Positions 5,864-6,531 of a DNA stretch of 6,531 bases are shown here, piece by piece (position 1 is the stretch's first letter; every line of letters begins with the position of its first letter). Origin of the DNA: Bacteroidota bacterium. Lineage in GTDB: Bacteria; Bacteroidota; Bacteroidia; Flavobacteriales_F; PHOS-HE28. The position numbers and the translations under genes are program-made. The stretch lies in contig JAEZCB010000254.1 in assembly GCA_023412755.1 (NCBI GenBank), positions 1-6,531 on the forward strand. The letters are read 5' to 3'. The notes beneath the pieces are model-generated. The model did no database searches. It saw only the letters and a list, made by a program, of their open reading frames with translations, and was not told where the DNA came from.

Positions 5864-6531
5864 TACAACGTCCCCCTCGCTTCCTGTTCGCGTTCGATCG
5901 CCTCGAACAAGGCCTTGAAGTTGCCTTTGCCAAAGCTCTTCGCACCCTTGCGCTGGATGATCTCGAAGAACATCGTGGGACGATCTTCTACGGGCTTGCT
6001 GAAGAGTTGAAGGAGGTAGCCTTCATCATCGCGATCGACGAGAATTCCAAGCTCAGAAAGCGGGGCCAGATCCTCATCGATCTTGCCGACCCGTTCGAGC
6101 AAACCCTCGTAATAGGAGCTTGGGACTTTCAGGAACTCTACGCCGCGGCTCATCAGTTCGCGAACCGTCTTCACAATGTCGTCGGTCGCGACAGCGATGT
6201 GCTGCACCCCGGGGCCGTTATAGAAGTCCAGGTACTCTTCCACCTGGCTTTTCTTCTTCCCTTCGGCCGGCTCGTTGATCGGGAATTTGATCCGTCCGTT
6301 GCCGTTGCTCATCACCTTGCTCATCAGCGCGCTGTACTCCGTGCTGATGTCCTTGTCATCGAAACTGAGCAGGTTCGCGAAGCCCATCACGTTGGCATAG
6401 AAGTCCACCCATGTGTTCATCTCACCCCAGCCCACGTTGCCGACCATGTGGTCGATGTATTTCAGGCCAGTTGGTGGCGGATTGTACGCGCTCTTCCAAG
6501 GCTTGTAGCCTGGCAGGAAAACGCCGCTGTA
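5863..6531 (-). CDS. hppD: 4-hydroxyphenylpyruvate dioxygenase, C-terminal part (5' end outside window)
   Basis: The open frame runs off the right edge of the window and gives the last 222 residues of an enzyme that is usually about 360-380 residues long. HPPD is an Fe(II), cytoplasmic, vicinal-oxygen-chelate dioxygenase. It converts 4-hydroxyphenylpyruvate and O2 to homogentisate and CO2 in tyrosine breakdown. All three expected iron ligands are in this piece: His in Y-I-D-H-M-V-G-N-V (fragment residue 28), His in G-V-Q-H-I-A (residue 111) and Glu in F-F-E-I-I-Q-R (residue 190). F-P-I-N-E-P (residues 83-88) and G-Y-L-L-Q-L-F (171-177) carry the Asn and Gln of the substrate pocket. F-G-x-G-N-F-K-A-L-F-E (200-210) forms the usual C-terminal helix. 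The methionine at 6447 is internal, not the start, because conserved HPPD sequence (Y-S-G-V-F-L-P-G-Y) continues upstream to the window edge. Nothing suggests the gene is broken. Confidence 0.96.
   Translation of the reverse strand, partial: YSGVFLPGYKPWKSAYNPPPTGLKYIDHMVGNVGWGEMNTWVDFYANVMGFANLLSFDDKDISTEYSALMSKVMSNGNGRIKFPINEPAEGKKKSQVEEYLDFYNGPGVQHIAVATDDIVKTVRELMSRGVEFLKVPSSYYEGLLERVGKIDEDLAPLSELGILVDRDDEGYLLQLFSKPVEDRPTMFFEIIQRKGAKSFGKGNFKALFEAIEREQEARGTL

Noticed and set aside
5822..6010. 62-residue open frame on the + strand
   Set aside because: It lies almost wholly antisense to the conserved hppD coding sequence and resembles no known protein; it looks like a shadow frame.

Overview
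The window looks like a chromosomal segment of a Bacteroidota bacterium, most likely a relatively GC-rich member of the Flavobacteriales or a neighbouring group. Three things suggest this: a secreted protein ending in a type IX secretion (T9SS) type A sorting domain, starts without recognisable Shine-Dalgarno sequences, and a promoter element of the Bacteroidota type (TAnnTTTG). The genus cannot be told from the sequence.

Layout. On the + strand are a polytopic membrane protein resembling the GT87/DUF2029 glycosyltransferases (20-1360) and, 55 bp later, a secreted P-domain/CotH-kinase protein with a T9SS tail (1416-3494). A 157-bp convergent intergenic region carrying a symmetric hairpin (3607-3631) separates these from three genes on the - strand. 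In their direction of transcription these are hppD (4-hydroxyphenylpyruvate dioxygenase; the N-terminal part lies beyond the right edge, 6531 to 5863), an AAA ATPase with a DUF4143-type C-terminal region (5735 to 4566), and ppk2 (polyphosphate:nucleotide phosphotransferase, 4539 to 3652). The ATPase ends only 26 bp before ppk2 starts, so those two may share a transcript. It is separated from hppD by 127 bp that are rich in small inverted repeats.

How the genes fit together. No single pathway links them. HPPD belongs to tyrosine catabolism, PPK2 to polyphosphate-driven nucleotide recharging, and the GT87-like protein and the CotH protein to the cell envelope and the secreted protein set. The ATPase looks like a lone accessory gene set among housekeeping genes.

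The most noteworthy structure is a 45-bp, nearly perfect palindrome (5733-5777) that contains the ATPase start codon in one arm and a TAnnTTTG promoter element across the other. It could act as an autoregulatory operator. It could also be an RNA hairpin that silences translation from read-through transcripts but not from the gene's own promoter. No convincing new multi-gene system, CRISPR array, tRNA, rRNA or insertion sequence was found.
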